DNA of 64,000 bases, taken from positions 5,771,001 through 5,835,000 of the forward strand of contig NC_087111.1 of the NCBI RefSeq assembly GCF_963855985.1. The letters are read 5' to 3'. Position 1 is the first letter of the stretch. Each line of letters starts with the position of its first letter. Both the position numbers and the translations under genes were made by a program. The notes under the pieces are model-generated. The model ran no database searches and had not been told where the DNA came from. It saw only the letters and a list, made by a program, of their open reading frames with translations. This stretch comes from Ostrinia nubilalis (taxonomy: Eukaryota; Arthropoda; Insecta; Lepidoptera; Crambidae). Of the stretch, positions 12,422 through 22,667 are shown one piece after another.

Positions 12422-13310
12422 AAACGAAGCTTAGACGCAAAAGGGAAAATTTGATCTTGCACGGGTCATATAAATACATAATTCTATGTAAAGGCTTTTA
12501 TCGCGAACGCTACATTTGTTTGTTTCACTTTCAGCCAAATATTATCAAATCACTAGTACATTTTGACAAGCTCTTTGAGTCTATACTTAGTAAAGGAGGT
12601 TATCTCAATTTATTCTCGCAATTAATCTCGAAAGACGTATTTTAGCTGTAATGTTACTTCAATTCTGTATGACAGTGATCTGCCTGTGACATGGCGTGAC
12701 GAACAAATTGCTCACAAAAATGCTCATGTCTTTTTTGTAGACGACGTGGAGTAATAAGGTTGCTGAGAATTGGTATATATGATTTAAACCATCCAACTCA
12801 CTCTAAACTTGCCAATATTTATTTATTTAGTTTAAAGCAAACAAAGCATAATTTGTACAAGACGGTATGACAAGAGACGCTTAGTTTTTGTTGACTGTAC
12901 AAGTCGCATCTTATGGGGTGGTACGATTGACTTTGTAACTTGACCTTAACTGGTTGGGTTTTTATTGGCAGTCAAGCTGTAGATCCCGGCTACACAGGAG
13001 TTGCAGCGGTGGGAACGAGAGGTGGCAATAGGCCCGTGCAAGATTTGAATCTGCAGTCGCAACTGACAATGGAATCCGGTGCAAATCACTAGATGATGAC
13101 ATTGCAATGGTAGAGTGCTAAGGGTGTCCTACACGTGACGTTAATTTTTATAATACAAAATCTAAAAGCTATTATACTAGTACATGATAAGTACTTATTT
13201 ATTTTTGGGTTTTCAGCTGTGCACCACACGTCATCACGTCTCTTCACGTCTTGTGCTAATGTCACTTACCTGCCATTCTTGTCAAAAAATTGTGGCCAAT
13301 TCAAGCCGCC
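12422..13310. other. Intergenic, nothing recognised
   Basis: No supportable gene or repeat. The frames at 12451-12645 and 13135-13468 have no family-like composition. Confidence 0.4.
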
Positions 13311-13314
13311 CCTT

Positions 13315-13440
13315 CTATATCAATGGCATAGCGGTTTGCACGCCACAGCGATTAACTCCGTTCAGGGTTCGACTCCCGCTCAGCGCGCCCTTGCGGCTCA
13401 TTATGGAACTAATTTGTGACAAAATTGTCACGCAATCGTC
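13315..13440 (+). repeat. tRNA-derived SINE head or tRNA relic
   Basis: TGGCATAGCGGTTTGCACGC resembles a pol III A box. About 43 bases on, GGGTTCGACTCCC is a full B box (TΨC arm). The intervening anticodon arm does not fold well, so this is not a functional tRNA. It is best read as the 5' end of a tRNA-derived SINE. Confidence 0.5.
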
Positions 13441-13598
13441 CTATCGTTTGAAACTTATTGAGAAGTAGTTTTTTCTAGTTAATTTTATGGTAAGTATAGG
13501 GTAAGAGCAATTCTGCTGAGGCTGACGCTTGTGAGGTCTTGATAACTACTTAAAAATAGTACTATTTTTAGCAATTACACATCTAATTTATGACAAAA

Positions 13599-13750
13599 CT
13601 AGCGGCCGCCCGCGACTTTGTGCGTCTTAGTGAGCACCTACGTTCTAAATGGAACCTCCATGCAAAAGAGACTCCTAGCTCTTGTAGTTTCAGAGATTTC
13701 GTGATGAGTGAGTCAGTCAATAAGTGACCTTTCGCTTTTATAGATATAGA
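13599..13750 (-). mobile_element. Short Helitron-like element
   Basis: On the minus strand it begins A/TCTATATCTATAAAAGCG and ends in a GC hairpin (CGCGGGCGGCCGC) followed by CTAG/T. Same 5' TC and 3' CTAG ends as the element at 60197-61271, inserted between A and T with no target duplication. No coding sequence. Confidence 0.65.
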
Positions 13751-13987
13751 TCTGGGGGCACGGCAGTGCCCCCACCAAGTCGAGCAAAAAAGCGGCACGG
13801 CCGTACCATCCTTTTCTCGAAGCAATTCAGGCCATTTTCGACCGCCTGTAACTTCGTTGTGGATAAAACTAGAAGGCTGAATTTTCATTAGCTATGCAGG
13901 CATTGTAAAGACACGGTATATTTAAAATTTCATTCAATTTGAACCAGTAGTTTAAGAATTATAACGGGTCAAAGTTACTTAATTTTG

Positions 13988-14040
13988 TCACTCACTGACT
14001 CACTGACTCACTGACTCACTGACTCACTGACTGACTCACC
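13988..14040 (+). repeat. (CTGACTCA)n microsatellite
   Basis: About six CTGACTCA units. Confidence 0.9.
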
Positions 14041-14140
14041 GATCATCAAAATTCTAAGGCACTTCTAGCAGACCTAGAAGCTTCAAATTTGGAATATAAG
14101 TAGTGTTTGGTGTATGAATCAAGGAAAAACTAAAATATTT

Positions 14141-14350
14141 GGGGGCACGGTAGTGCAACCGCCAAGTCGAGTAAATTTTTTCAATTTCGGTCCAGTTTTC
14201 TGGATACATAGCTGCTGTCTACAAAATACAAAAAGAAATGAGATTTGGGGGCACGGTAGTGCAACCGCCAAGTCGAGTAAAATTTTTCAATTTCGGTCCA
14301 GTTTTCTAGATACATAACTGCTGTCTACAAAATACAAAAAGAAATGAGAT
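14141..14350 (+). repeat. 106-bp tandem duplication
   Basis: Two nearly identical units start GGGGGCACGGTAGTGCAACC at 14141 and 14247 and end AATACAAAAAGAAATGAGAT. A relative at 13753 is a better hairpin (GGGGGCACGGCAGTGCCCCC). The second unit abuts the long inverted repeat at 14349. The frame at 14114-14317 is created by the duplication. Confidence 0.85.
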
Positions 14351-14668
14351 CCCATCAAAAACAATACTTGTCAAAAAAACCAAGTCTCGCAACTCAGTTG
14401 TTCTACGGTAAAAAGTTGTGAGATCCATGTAATACCAAGTCCAGGCCAGGAAATCTTTAACGTTTTACATAAATATATTGACTTGGCCATCGCATGAAAA
14501 CACGTGTAAATTAAATTATTTAGTGCGATGGCCAAGTCAATAATTTATGTAAAACGTTAAAGATTTCCTGGCCTGGACTTGGTATTACATGGATCTCACA
14601 ACTTTTTACCGTAGAACAACTGAGTTGCGAGACTTGGTTTTTTTGACAAGTATTGTTTTTGATGGGAT
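14349..14668. repeat. Long near-perfect inverted repeat (146-bp arms, 29-bp loop)
   Basis: Arm 14349-14494 begins TCCCATCAAAAACAATACTT and its inverse occupies 14524-14668. Apart from an indel in ATAAATATATTGAC versus ATAAATTATTGAC the arms agree almost completely. The loop (14495-14523) is AT-rich. A transcript would fold into a long double-stranded RNA hairpin. Confidence 0.9.
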
Positions 14669-15505
14669 AAATTTTACTTACCATCAGTGAATATCGGTGG
14701 AAAGGCTGAAGATTCTTCTTCCATCTGGCGATCACAACTCAGCACTGTGGATCATCAGCCTTCATGAGGTATTCCATCGTAGTGTGCAGTCGGAGTTGGA
14801 GTAGGAATAAAATTGTATTTGTTAAAACTAAAATAGATATTTTTGATTTTGATTGATGTCCTGGAAATCCATCGAAAGATTCAACTCATCACAACGTTAC
14901 AAATGGGTTTTATGCCGAATTAAAATCAAAATCATTTTATATTATCCCAATAAAAGACGTTAGCGTCACAATGATGATAATTCGATACCCACATGATTCA
15001 CCGCACAATTTGAGACAAAGGTCCTAATGACGGCGCTTGGTAGTCACGTACGAACATCACATCAAGCTGAACTTTGTAGCATCTTACGTAGTCGGAATAA
15101 GACCTATTTTAGAATCAAAATGTATAGTTTAATGTGCTCTCGACAATAGTTACTGAAGACGAACATTAAAATTGTATTATTTCCTTAATGGCGACACAAA
15201 TCGCCGACAAATCGACCGTTTTGGACGGAAACGAAGCGAAATCGATTCCGTTTAAAGTGGTTAAAGTCAATTGTTAGACTATTTATTTTTTTGGGCATTA
15301 GACACAAGCAATTTGGCGTTATTACAGTTTAGAAAGCTATGAGACTCCTGTCCACGGTTGACCTTGTGATTCAAAACGATTACTGTTCTATTATGTTTAA
15401 ATTGTTGGATCGTAAAAAATATATCATTTTAGATTGTCATTTGACTTTTTTTTAAGTTATATTAACTATAGGGAAATGTAACAGTAACAGCAGTCCCTTT
15501 GATTC

Positions 15506-15686
15506 TAAGAGTAGGCGCACACCGTTGATTTTTCGTCCGCCGATAGTTTAGTCGGGCAGTTGATCAGTATGGGCATGTATGGGAGTGCGCACACTACGCC
15601 GATTCGATTTGGCCGATTCTTCATACAATTTAAAATCGGGCACAACTATCGGCCAACTAAAAATCAACGGCGTGCGCCTACTCTTA
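15506..15686. mobile_element. MITE family A, copy 1 (181 bp)
   Basis: Terminal inverted repeats of about 44 bp: TAAGAGTAGGCGCACACCGT at the left and the same read inversely at the right (TAAGAGTAGGCGCACGCCGT), with GATAGTTT/GATAGTTG inside. A second copy is at 21315-21499. No coding capacity. Confidence 0.85.
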
Positions 15687-15969
15687 CCTGTTGTGTTATA
15701 AATAAGTAGCAGGTTGCATAACCCCTTAAAACCACCAGAAGCTTGATAATCTTCAGATGAACTTCTGTATTATTTTATTCATATTTTTTGTTAAAAAGTC
15801 ATAAAATATGAATTACCTAAGAATAGCATTAAAATAAGATGTTTTGATTGATTTCAGACGAGCGGTAAGTACCCTCAATTATTTTTTTTTAATCTTTTTG
15901 ACAATGCGATAAGCACATTAAACTTTACACAGTGGTGGCAAACGATATTCGTTGCCGTGGCATCTTAAA

Positions 15970-16089
15970 AGGCTGAGTTGCACCACCTAACTTTAACTAA
16001 CCGGTGTTTTTTGTCCATACAAAAATCTGTCAAACTCCATAGTCTAACAAATTTTTGACGTCAAAGTAAAAGATGGTGCAACCTAGCCT
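15970..16089. mobile_element. MITE family B, copy 1 (about 120 bp)
   Basis: Ends AGGCTGAGTTGCACCACC and, inversely, AGGCTAGGTTGCACCATC. Contains AACCGGTGTTTTTTG and ATCTGTCAAACTCC, which recur in the copies at 54.4 and 62.1 kb. Confidence 0.8.
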
Positions 16090-16630
16090 GAATAATTATA
16101 TTTAGAAGGTAATATATGCTATATTGCTATGAACATTGTGTTTTGATGTGCTGTCGCTATACTTTTAATGCTCTTCTTTAAAAATAGCTTGATTTTAAAA
16201 TTTTGTTGAGCAGATAATTTAGAATATTACTTAGGTACTTTGCCAAGTTAGGATGCACTCAAATCGATTTTGGAAGACCAATACCAAGACCAGCGCCGTG
16301 GCCTTCGTCACCGTGGGCCACGGCATATGCTGAGTGGGGTCCCGTTGCAGTGGGCATCTTGTTTGTGAATGGGTGGCACTGCTCAGTTTACTCTTGTTTT
16401 TATTTTTTCTTCCTTTATTATGTGCCACTGTTATGTCTATGTAATTGCCTGTATTTGTGTGATGTCCATTGTAATAAATCTATCTTTTTTTCTTTCTTTT
16501 AATAATTATGGACTAAATCGTCTATATCGATAAAATTCCTCGATAAGCTTATATCGTGGCGCCCAATCTAGCTCTATAGGTTTTCTTAATGTTGGGTGGT
16601 AACAATAAAAACGATTACTTGATATTTATT

Positions 16631-18048
16631 AATATTTTATTCAAACTTCCAATATCTGGGTGCCCAGCACTGGGAAAGAAATCGTTCAATAGTTTATACA
16701 TTCGATTTTCTTACGAGTCTCTAAATTCCAAATAATTGAGCTACGCACTTATTTTTATTGACTTAAAATTATATTTACAGGTACATTGATTAGATTACTA
16801 ATTAAATTAAGCACAATTGATCGAGAAAGAGACATTGATTCTGATTTTATATCAAAAACTTTATAAGACTTGGTTCAGGTATTCTGAAAATATCTAAAAA
16901 CACTATTATGAATAACTGAAAAGAAATGAATAGGAACACATAAGCTAGTTTTCTTACGAATACAATAAACGCGTTAATTATTAATTAGTTTAATAATAAT
17001 ATTATACGATTTGATTTGTTAATGTCAATGCCTCTTCCAATACTACTACTGTATCGTATAATCTCTATAATACTCGTATATCGTATTTATATGAATAAAG
17101 AAATTAAAATATATTTATCCAGCATAGCATTTGAGATATTGTAAAATTAAGTAACTCTATATTTTAGTAATGAACAAAGATGAAATCACAACAGATGTAT
17201 TATTTACGGATCACATCACATTCGAATACAATACATATAATTATGTAAATCATGTTGATACATTTATAAATATAGAAATATGAAACAATATTCTTACACA
17301 ACAATTTCAGTTGCAAAAATATACGGAATGGTAAGAGATCAGTGAAATTATAATATAACTATTTTAAAAGCGTGCATTATTAATATTTATTCATTTTTTG
17401 AGATAAAAGCTAATAACTAGGTATATTTACAAAGTATGCTAGATATAGAATTTCTTAAAGCTATGTATGTAAAATTTTACAGATATTACCATTGAATATA
17501 GCATTCTTACTTGACGAAGGAATTAAGTAAGTTTTAAGTGTAATAATTATAATAATACTGATGTAATTATATTTACAATTTATCGATTTCGTATAAAATG
17601 AACTTTAGTTTATAAATAAGTGTACATTATTAAGTTATAATAAAAACTTAGTTACAAGATGTACCTAATATTCAAAACTTTTGATCGTAGCGAAATGATC
17701 TTGTTTTTATATCATTATGATAAAAATTTACAGGATTATTTGCGATATTTTAATCGAATAATTAACTTCTAATTTATTTTAATATTATTTTTTGTAAGTA
17801 CATTGCTTTGAACTAATTAATTTATTTCTATGGCTTTTTGGAATGCAAAAATCAAAAGGGCAAAATAACATACATTTTGGGTGTAAACTAAGTATGAAAC
17901 AGATTTTAGCTGCAATATTAAACTTTTAGTTAGTTATAAGTGTCACAGTTATGTCAATCTTGTCAAGTGTAAAGACGATCTGTCAAAAATCAGTCGACAA
18001 TCTATGAGTTTATTTCAAACCAAAATGTAGGATCCAAATTCAAAAATT
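16631..18048 (-). other. C15 3' flank, probable 3' UTR
   Basis: AT-rich sequence after the C15 stop, without recognisable transposons. Several AATAAA signals exist on the minus strand, the nearest at 18014-18009, only about 35 bases past the stop, and others around 17.8 kb. Which is used cannot be told from sequence. Lack of repeats over 1.4 kb in so repeat-dense a region is compatible with a long 3' UTR, but this is inference. Confidence 0.35.
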
Positions 18049-18346
18049 TCAACATATCGGCGACGCTACAGGCGGAGGATGCGTAGGCGCATTTGTTGTT
18101 GGAGCGTTTATAAAGCCGCTTTGGTTTCCAGCCCACGGCTGTAGGTTTTGCAAAGCGCTTAAAGCGGTGTTTGAGGGTGGGGCTGGCGCGTTGCTGGCTT
18201 GACTCTGGTAATGCAGCGCTGACAGCGGCGTGGCCCCCGGAGGAGGTTCGGGAATGTAGCCTTTGCTCAGCGCTTCAGCTTGGAGAGACAGCATCAAACG
18301 GTTCGCTGCTTGACGTTCTGCTTCTCTCTCTTCAGCTGTTTGACGT
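18049..18346 (-). CDS. C15: C15/TLX homeobox protein, terminal coding exon 3
   Basis: The exon begins after the acceptor TTTCTTTGTTACAG. Its first base completes Arg260 (AG from exon 2 plus A), and the reading continues [18 protein letters not shown], the homeodomain end and the basic/acidic extension typical of TLX proteins. The C-terminus contains ALQNLQPW (residues 324-331), the conserved tail motif of vertebrate TLX and insect C15, then a Pro/Ala/Asn/Thr-rich stretch ending SPIC at a TGA (18051-18049). With exons of 550, 229 and 298 bases the total is 1077, an exact 358 codons plus stop with both splice phases satisfied. This is strong support for the gene model even though exon 3 lies 22 kb from the homeodomain exon. 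Confidence 0.94.
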
Positions 18347-19165
18347 CTGTAACAAAGAAAATAGTGTTAAAGATGGTTATCTAACCACAATTAACCTCCT
18401 TACGATAAAATTAAAAATATCTTGGAATATTTCTGCATATTATACCCCCTTGCTATTAAAAATATAAAATACACTCGTTGAAAAGTGCTTCGAAGAGACG
18501 TTTAGTATGGAACTGTAACTTTTTATTAGTAAGCCGAAAAAAATAATCAAAATAATCATAACTATTGAAGATAGATAGATCTTATGTAAAATCTATTAAC
18601 TGCGTTCTTACATCTAAATAAACATTAAATCTCAACCATCATTAGATCTAAAAGAACTTATAATTACTCCGTATAAAGATTTTCATCAGAATCCCACAAT
18701 GTAATTTCGGAAGCAACACAATGGGTAATTAACGGCTGAACCCCATGTAAGCCATCAGTGGTCAGTTCAGTGCAGAGTTAATGGCGTCTTGCATAATGTA
18801 ATGGATCCCATTCGCTGAATATTTCACATAGGATGATAGAATTTAAACATTGAGCACATGTAATGTCGAATGATGATCATATATTCTGATATGTTTTAGA
18901 TTTAGCTCAGTAGTAAATGAGATATGAGATAACTCATCAATGAATCGGGGATACTCTCAAAGTATTCAAAGTGAAAATAATAATTATTTAACTAACAACT
19001 AGTCGATCCGGTGCTATTTGTACCGCCTATGTTAGTATGTTCATCAGATATTATCATGTAGGATTCTAATATTAAAATATTTTTTCAAATTCGCCCTGTA
19101 CCTACTTTTGAATCCTATTCAATACAAACAATCAAATCTTTCCTCTTTATAACATTACTGTGTAG

Positions 19166-19766
19166 TAGGGTGGTCCTTATTCCTACGAAAAAAAAATGTT
19201 TTTCTTATATTTTGCGGGGCACCACGTAATTTGAATATATACCATATGAAAGTCTTTCATTATTATTTTTTTAATATTTAAAAGACATTTAGGGGTCGCT
19301 ACCAAGGTTTGAATTTAAGTAAAAACACAAAATCTGTATTTGTTAGATTCATTTATTTTTAAAGCCAAAGCCAAATAAAAATATTACAAAATTGTTGTTG
19401 TTGCTATAAACTAAGATATTATGTACAATGTACATATTTGAATTAATTATTTTTAAGATATAAGAGTTTACTTGTTAGTATCTCGACGCGTCGGTACCAT
19501 GGTCGGTACAGAAGAGGGGTTGAGGGGAGAAGGGGACAAGAAGCGATTGTCTATTCTAGCTATGCGATGTTCATTTGCACTTAAAATTATGAAACCATGA
19601 TTTAAGATCTTCAAAGCTTTTGTAAACATTTTGACAGCTGGTAGCGACCTCTAAATCTTAACCAAAAAAAAAACAAAAAAAGCTAATTTCATATTTAGAG
19701 GTATATAATCGAATGAGAAAGTGCCCCGGGGATAATTCAAAAGTCGAAAAATAAGGACTGTGTGTA
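19166..19766. mobile_element. TIR element, about 600 bp
   Basis: The left end TAGGGTGGTCCTTATTCCTA and inverse right end TACACACAGTCCTTATTTTT share TCCTTATT. Inner segments repeat inversely: GGGGCACCACGTAATTT against GGGGCACTTTCTC, and AGGGGTCGCTACCA near 19292 against TGGTAGCGACCTCT near 19640. No coding capacity. The ends are diverged, so borders are approximate. Confidence 0.55.
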
Positions 19767-20709
19767 GATATATATTATTTTAAATAGATGGAATAAAAAT
19801 AATAGGTGAGAAAGATTGAACACCTTTAAACTTATTTAATTTTCAAGTCAAACGACTTTGTGCTTATTTCAAGTAAGATTCTAAAAGAGACCTTATTAAT
19901 ATTAATTAGTTTCCAGACTGAAAAGCAACACAAACCGCTCGTATCAAAGTACATTAAAACAATTAACGTTGTCAATCGACCGCGAGTTTAAGTGGGAGCT
20001 ACTGAAACGCCGTTAAATATACACGAGTTTAGGAATGCCAGTTAGAGGGGCCTAACCTGATTTATGTCAATTACTTAATTGGGCTTAAATGACGACAGCA
20101 GATTAGCAGAGCACAGGTGCGTGTGGTTGAAACTTTAGTATCTAATCTATTTGCGAATTGAGAAATTGATAGAACATTATTACATTGTCATTTCAAACGC
20201 ATCTGTGATTCAAAATTTGACGCTTAAAATGAAGTTATGTAATTTTAAAAGAAGTATTATTTTACACTTGAAATCATTAAAAAAATGTATTAAATGTACT
20301 CAGCGTTTTAAGTTATATTCTAAACAATCTATGCAATTTATTACTTAAAAGGCAGAGTTTCACGAAAGTCGTTCACTTGACTTAGTTGCAGGATACCATC
20401 AAGTTGATCTTTAGAGTCAAGCACATCGTCTGTGGCTATAAACTTGGAACTTGGTGGCGATGTAGACTCGCTCTCAAAGTAACGCCTTGCGAATGCATAA
20501 TTTATGCCTCAAGCCGGATTTATCCGACCACAAGTCGACGGATGGCGTTGAGATTGTTTAGGTAGTGTATATGGATGTTATTATAATCTTTGGTGTTTGG
20601 AGCACATTGAGTTTTATTGTGAGTAAATATTAATTATATTTATTTAGTTTTTGAAATGATTAATTTATTATTTATTATTAATTTTATCTAGATTAACGTT
20701 TTAATTAAT

Positions 20710-20759
20710 TTACGCATTTTTTATATTAATTTTACTCAATTAATATAAAAAATGCGTAA
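20710..20759. repeat. Perfect 22-bp hairpin
   Basis: TTACGCATTTTTTATATTAA with two further bases forms the left arm, and its exact inverse follows after the 6-base loop TTACTC. No mismatches. Confidence 0.85.
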
Positions 20760-21314
20760 TAAATACTTGAATTATTGGAATAGATCAACATTTATGCAAA
20801 GATAAATTGACTCTTAATTAGCTTAACTTCCTGAAAATAATGTAGAAATCTTATAAAAAATTACTATATAAAATATTTTACTAACAACCCAAAGTTGTTA
20901 CATTATTCAGGCTTTTGTCGTCACCAATTTATTTTTCAAACAATGAAGCGTCATGGTTCTCCTCGCCGTAAATAATCCCATAATAACAAAGGCTACCGCA
21001 AACGCCGACCGCAATCTAAGCCCGGACCAGTTGGCCAACGAGTCGTGGCTTCTTGGATAATATTGAACTGCTAAACGATGAGAAACGGTTCCCTGGAAGT
21101 GGCTAGTGAAGATATGGGCAAAATTTTGAGCTTGTAATAGTAATATTAAATATAAGAATTCGACTTACTAAAGACATTCATTTATCAAGTTTTATCTGGA
21201 AACATCCAGGAGTTTTGAAAATTGATAATTTACCCACCAAAAGAATCATCCAAAGGGTATTTTTTTCCTTCAGTAATGACTAATTCTCTCCACGTATGTC
21301 GTCATGTCGCACTT

Positions 21315-21499
21315 TAAGAGTAGGTGCATACCGTTGATTTTTCGTCGGCCGATAGTTTAGTCGGGCAGTTGATCAGTATGGGCATGTATGGGAGTAGGTA
21401 CGCACACTACACCGATTCGATTTGGCCGATTCTTCATACAAATTAAAATCGGGCACAACTATCGGCCAACTAAAAATCAACGGTGTACGCCTACTCTAA
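21315..21499. mobile_element. MITE family A, copy 2 (about 185 bp)
   Basis: Near-identical to 15506-15686 over its whole length, with a small insertion (GTAG) in GGGAGTAGGTACGCACAC. Lies in C15 intron 2. Confidence 0.85.
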
Positions 21500-21538
21500 C
21501 AGTCAATAATGTAATGATGACATTAAATTGAGGTACAC

Positions 21539-21573
21539 CGACACCAGACACTAAGTACCAGTGTCTGGTGTCG
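21539..21573. repeat. 14-bp perfect hairpin
   Basis: CGACACCAGACACT, loop AAGTACC, AGTGTCTGGTGTCG. It lies 40 bases after MITE family A copy 2. Confidence 0.8.
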
Positions 21574-21958
21574 ATGTCAAACCAGTATCAGCTATAAAAT
21601 AAATCGTATTCTAAAATGTCAGTAAGCTAATTCTGTGGCGGTTGCTAAAACACCCGAACAACTTAACTCTTAGTGGCCTTTACTTAAAAGGGGTGAACAC
21701 ACTTCAGCTAAGCGTCACTTTAATTTAAAATTTAACGCCCAAAGTGGAAGCTTCTTAATCTAAACTTTAATAAATATGAGCATCTTTGTAATGAGAATGT
21801 TTATAAAACGGTTTATAACTTAATGATAGCAAAACTTAGCTAAAGAAAGACATTTCTATAAATAAATTAATAGAATATCTTGGATTAATAAAAGTATCAA
21901 ATAGTGACACGGAAATACAGTCACTTAAGTCACTTAAGTTATAGTCCTTGCATCTCAC

Positions 21959-22083
21959 GAAGGCGAGTGAGCTTTACTTGTGTGTGTACGTATACTGCAC
22001 ATGACGGTTAGTGTAATGTCTATCAAAACTTTTGAAAAACGAACAGTAGGGAGCCACCACACATGTAAAGCTCACTCACCTTC
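21959..22083. mobile_element. MITE, 125 bp, with 26-bp terminal inverted repeats
   Basis: Left GAAGGCGAGTGAGCTTTACT and inverse right GAAGGTGAGTGAGCTTTACA, two mismatches in 26. No coding capacity. Confidence 0.75.
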
Positions 22084-22667
22084 CTGAATTGCAACAACTA
22101 GAAGCTGTCTTTCTTCATATACATTTTATTAGATTAGATTATTATCAGGAATGAAATAAAAATATAAGTTAAATTGTCTTAACTGAAAGTAATACATTTA
22201 ATTGAGAGGACAACTGTGTTGGCAATAAAATAATTTCTAATTTAAATAAAAAATAACTTCAGATACAAGAGCTGAATAACTTAAATTGTACTTAAAGTCT
22301 CGATAATACTCCATTACTAAGCTCAAGCGCCTGTGTCAGACTAATTAAGATACCATTTACTCCTGAGTGTCCTGTTTACATTAATTTGCATTCATAAACT
22401 GACCTTTAAAACCATAGCAGTAAGGTTACGTATTACCCAAACCAGTCTTCAGATAAACCTTTTAGTCGATTATCAGTTACTTAAACTGTCTCAATTATTG
22501 TAGATTTTATCGTAATTTTTGTTTCATAATCTGCCGTTTAAGGATAAGTGTTCATTAGTAAAAGTCCCTAAAAGGTAATGCATATGTAAGCATTTTATAA
22601 ATTATCCAGTCTCAATAAGCGTACCTACAGTAGCGAGCGACATACACAATTATGTATGTATCACATT

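Noticed and set aside
13320..13400. tRNA gene
   Set aside because: A and B boxes are present but the anticodon arm does not fold, so a SINE or relic is more likely.
20345..20485. Minus-strand frame ending LDGILQLSQVNDFRETLPFK-stop, preceded by a phase-compatible AG, as an alternative last exon of C15
   Set aside because: Only about 47 codons, no polypyrimidine tract before the AG, and no similarity to TLX tails; phase agreement has a one-in-three chance. Exon 3 at 18049-18346 has the true conserved tail.
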